A stretch of 64,000 nt of DNA. Origin: Bacteroidota bacterium (GTDB lineage: Bacteria; Bacteroidota; Bacteroidia; Bacteroidales; F082). Below are positions 63,440 through 64,000 of this stretch, piece by piece. The stretch covers positions 372,001-436,000 of the forward strand of contig JADJXJ010000001.1 of the NCBI GenBank assembly GCA_016715945.1, given 5' to 3'. A model generated the notes under the pieces. It was not told the DNA's origin. It saw only the letters and a list, made by a program, of their open reading frames with translations, and did not search any database. How positions within the stretch are numbered: the stretch's first letter is position 1; every line of letters starts with the position of its first letter. A program made the translations under genes and the position numbers.

Positions 63440-64000
63440 CTTTTCCTTTTCTGTTAGGGATCCGTGCCTGATTGCGGTAAAGATAAATTTCTTCGTTGGC
63501 ATTGATGGGATTGAGGCGGTGCACGAGCATGTCCACAGTGCCCGGCCTGAATCGCCTTTCGAAAACAAGTTCTGGCAGGTATTGTTTCATGCTGTCGAGC
63601 CTTTGCTCCAGCTTGTCGGGTCGCATGAACACCACAAATTCCGGCTGATTTTCGGTCTTCTGCCAATCGCGGGCCTTTGCCACGTCGGCATACGTTGTTC
63701 TGGCATGGATGGCATCATAGCGCGGCCACTGCCCGGTGTAGAATACGGGCGGAAAACGCAAAACCCCGCTGCCATAGTCATCCACCACAAAGTAGCTGAT
63801 CTCCGGGTAGTTTTTCAGATACGACATGGCTTCCACCCTTGCCCGTTTGGAATAGGTGGACGTAAAAATGAGCAGCAAGGTGATGTTGATCACCCAGAAA
63901 AAGCCCCAGCCATATTTGAGCAATTTCTTGCGCTGTTGCCACCAGGGGCTTCCGGCCACATATTCTTCCCAGCCTGCAATGCCCAGCACGATGAAAAATG
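63420..64000 (-). CDS. membrane glycosyltransferase-like protein, C-terminal part (runs off window)
   Basis: The frame is open to the window edge on the minus strand (FFIVLGIAGWEEYVAG at the visible start), so only the C-terminal ~190 residues are present. A membrane segment (YGWGFFWVINITLLLIFTST) is followed by a soluble tail (YLKNYPEISYFVVDDYGSGV, QPEFVVFMRPDKLEQRLDSM). This pattern fits Bacteroidota GT-C/mannosyltransferase-like proteins, but the catalytic part is outside the window, so the family is tentative. Its stop overlaps the ligA start by 20 bp. Confidence 0.5.
   Translation of the reverse strand, partial: FFIVLGIAGWEEYVAGSPWWQQRKKLLKYGWGFFWVINITLLLIFTSTYSKRARVEAMSYLKNYPEISYFVVDDYGSGVLRFPPVFYTGQWPRYDAIHARTTYADVAKARDWQKTENQPEFVVFMRPDKLEQRLDSMKQYLPELVFERRFRPGTVDMLVHRLNPINANEEIYLYRNQARIPNRKGKDVTSGS

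Noticed and set aside
63440..63568. Longer start for ligA
   Set aside because: The upstream part overlaps the preceding glycosyltransferase-like gene in another frame, and ATG 63439 gives the standard LigA N-terminus.

Overview
The window looks like a chromosomal segment of a Bacteroidota bacterium, probably Bacteroidales-like. Grounds: TAnnTTTG-type promoter boxes (best before nusB), a DUF1343/NamZ-type exo-muramidase, a long 320-residue NusB, a DUF4143 ATPase, a glycosyltransferase 2 fused to a sugar-transferase-like tail, and IS66 and IS1634-type elements. Housekeeping genes are GC-richer; two accessory blocks (7.8-17.6 kb and the cas operon) are clearly AT-richer. The phylum is inferred; no rRNA gene is visible.

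Layout. 0-7.5 kb: the end of a DUF1015 gene, a small winged-helix gene, xerD, a DUF4143 ATPase between two ~600-bp direct repeats, a LolC/E-type permease and a NamZ-like gene. 7.8-17.6 kb: a run of accessory units (PD-(D/E)XK nuclease; oxidoreductase + GDSL-like lipoprotein + HxlR regulator; McrBC; SDR dehydrogenase). They are separated by attC-like hairpin sites, and the two ends of each unit carry matching inverted half-sites, as in integron cassettes. An IS66 copy sits in the tail of mcrC. 18.2-24 kb: gcvT, a glycosyltransferase fusion, nusB and a WYL regulator. 24.1-32.9 kb: a complete type I-E operon, cas3-cas8e-cse2-cas7-cas5-cas6e-cas1-cas2. 32.9-44.4 kb: one CRISPR array of about 190 repeats on the same strand, with a 37-unit internal tandem duplication. 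44.6-56.2 kb: a CpeT-like gene, an unknown gene, SUI1-like, lipid kinase, HAD, M23 peptidase, PatB-like lyase, SRPBCC/GyrI-like and ABC exporter genes, with intergenic gaps full of simple and dispersed repeats. 56.9-64 kb: ligA with an IS1634-type element at its 3' end, flanked by 385-bp direct repeats and itself split by a second IS66 copy (8-bp target duplication), then the end of a membrane glycosyltransferase gene.

The type I-E locus looks complete: Cas1/Cas2 for adaptation, Cas6e for processing, Cascade (Cas8e, Cse2, Cas7, Cas5, Cas6e) for surveillance and Cas3 for destruction. The crRNA 5' handle would be ATGAACCG. McrBC and the nuclease cassette add restriction-type defence. The strongest candidates for something under-described are the integron-like cassette array without a visible integron integrase, the long duplication around the IS1634-type element that left ligA intact, and the history recorded in the CRISPR array.
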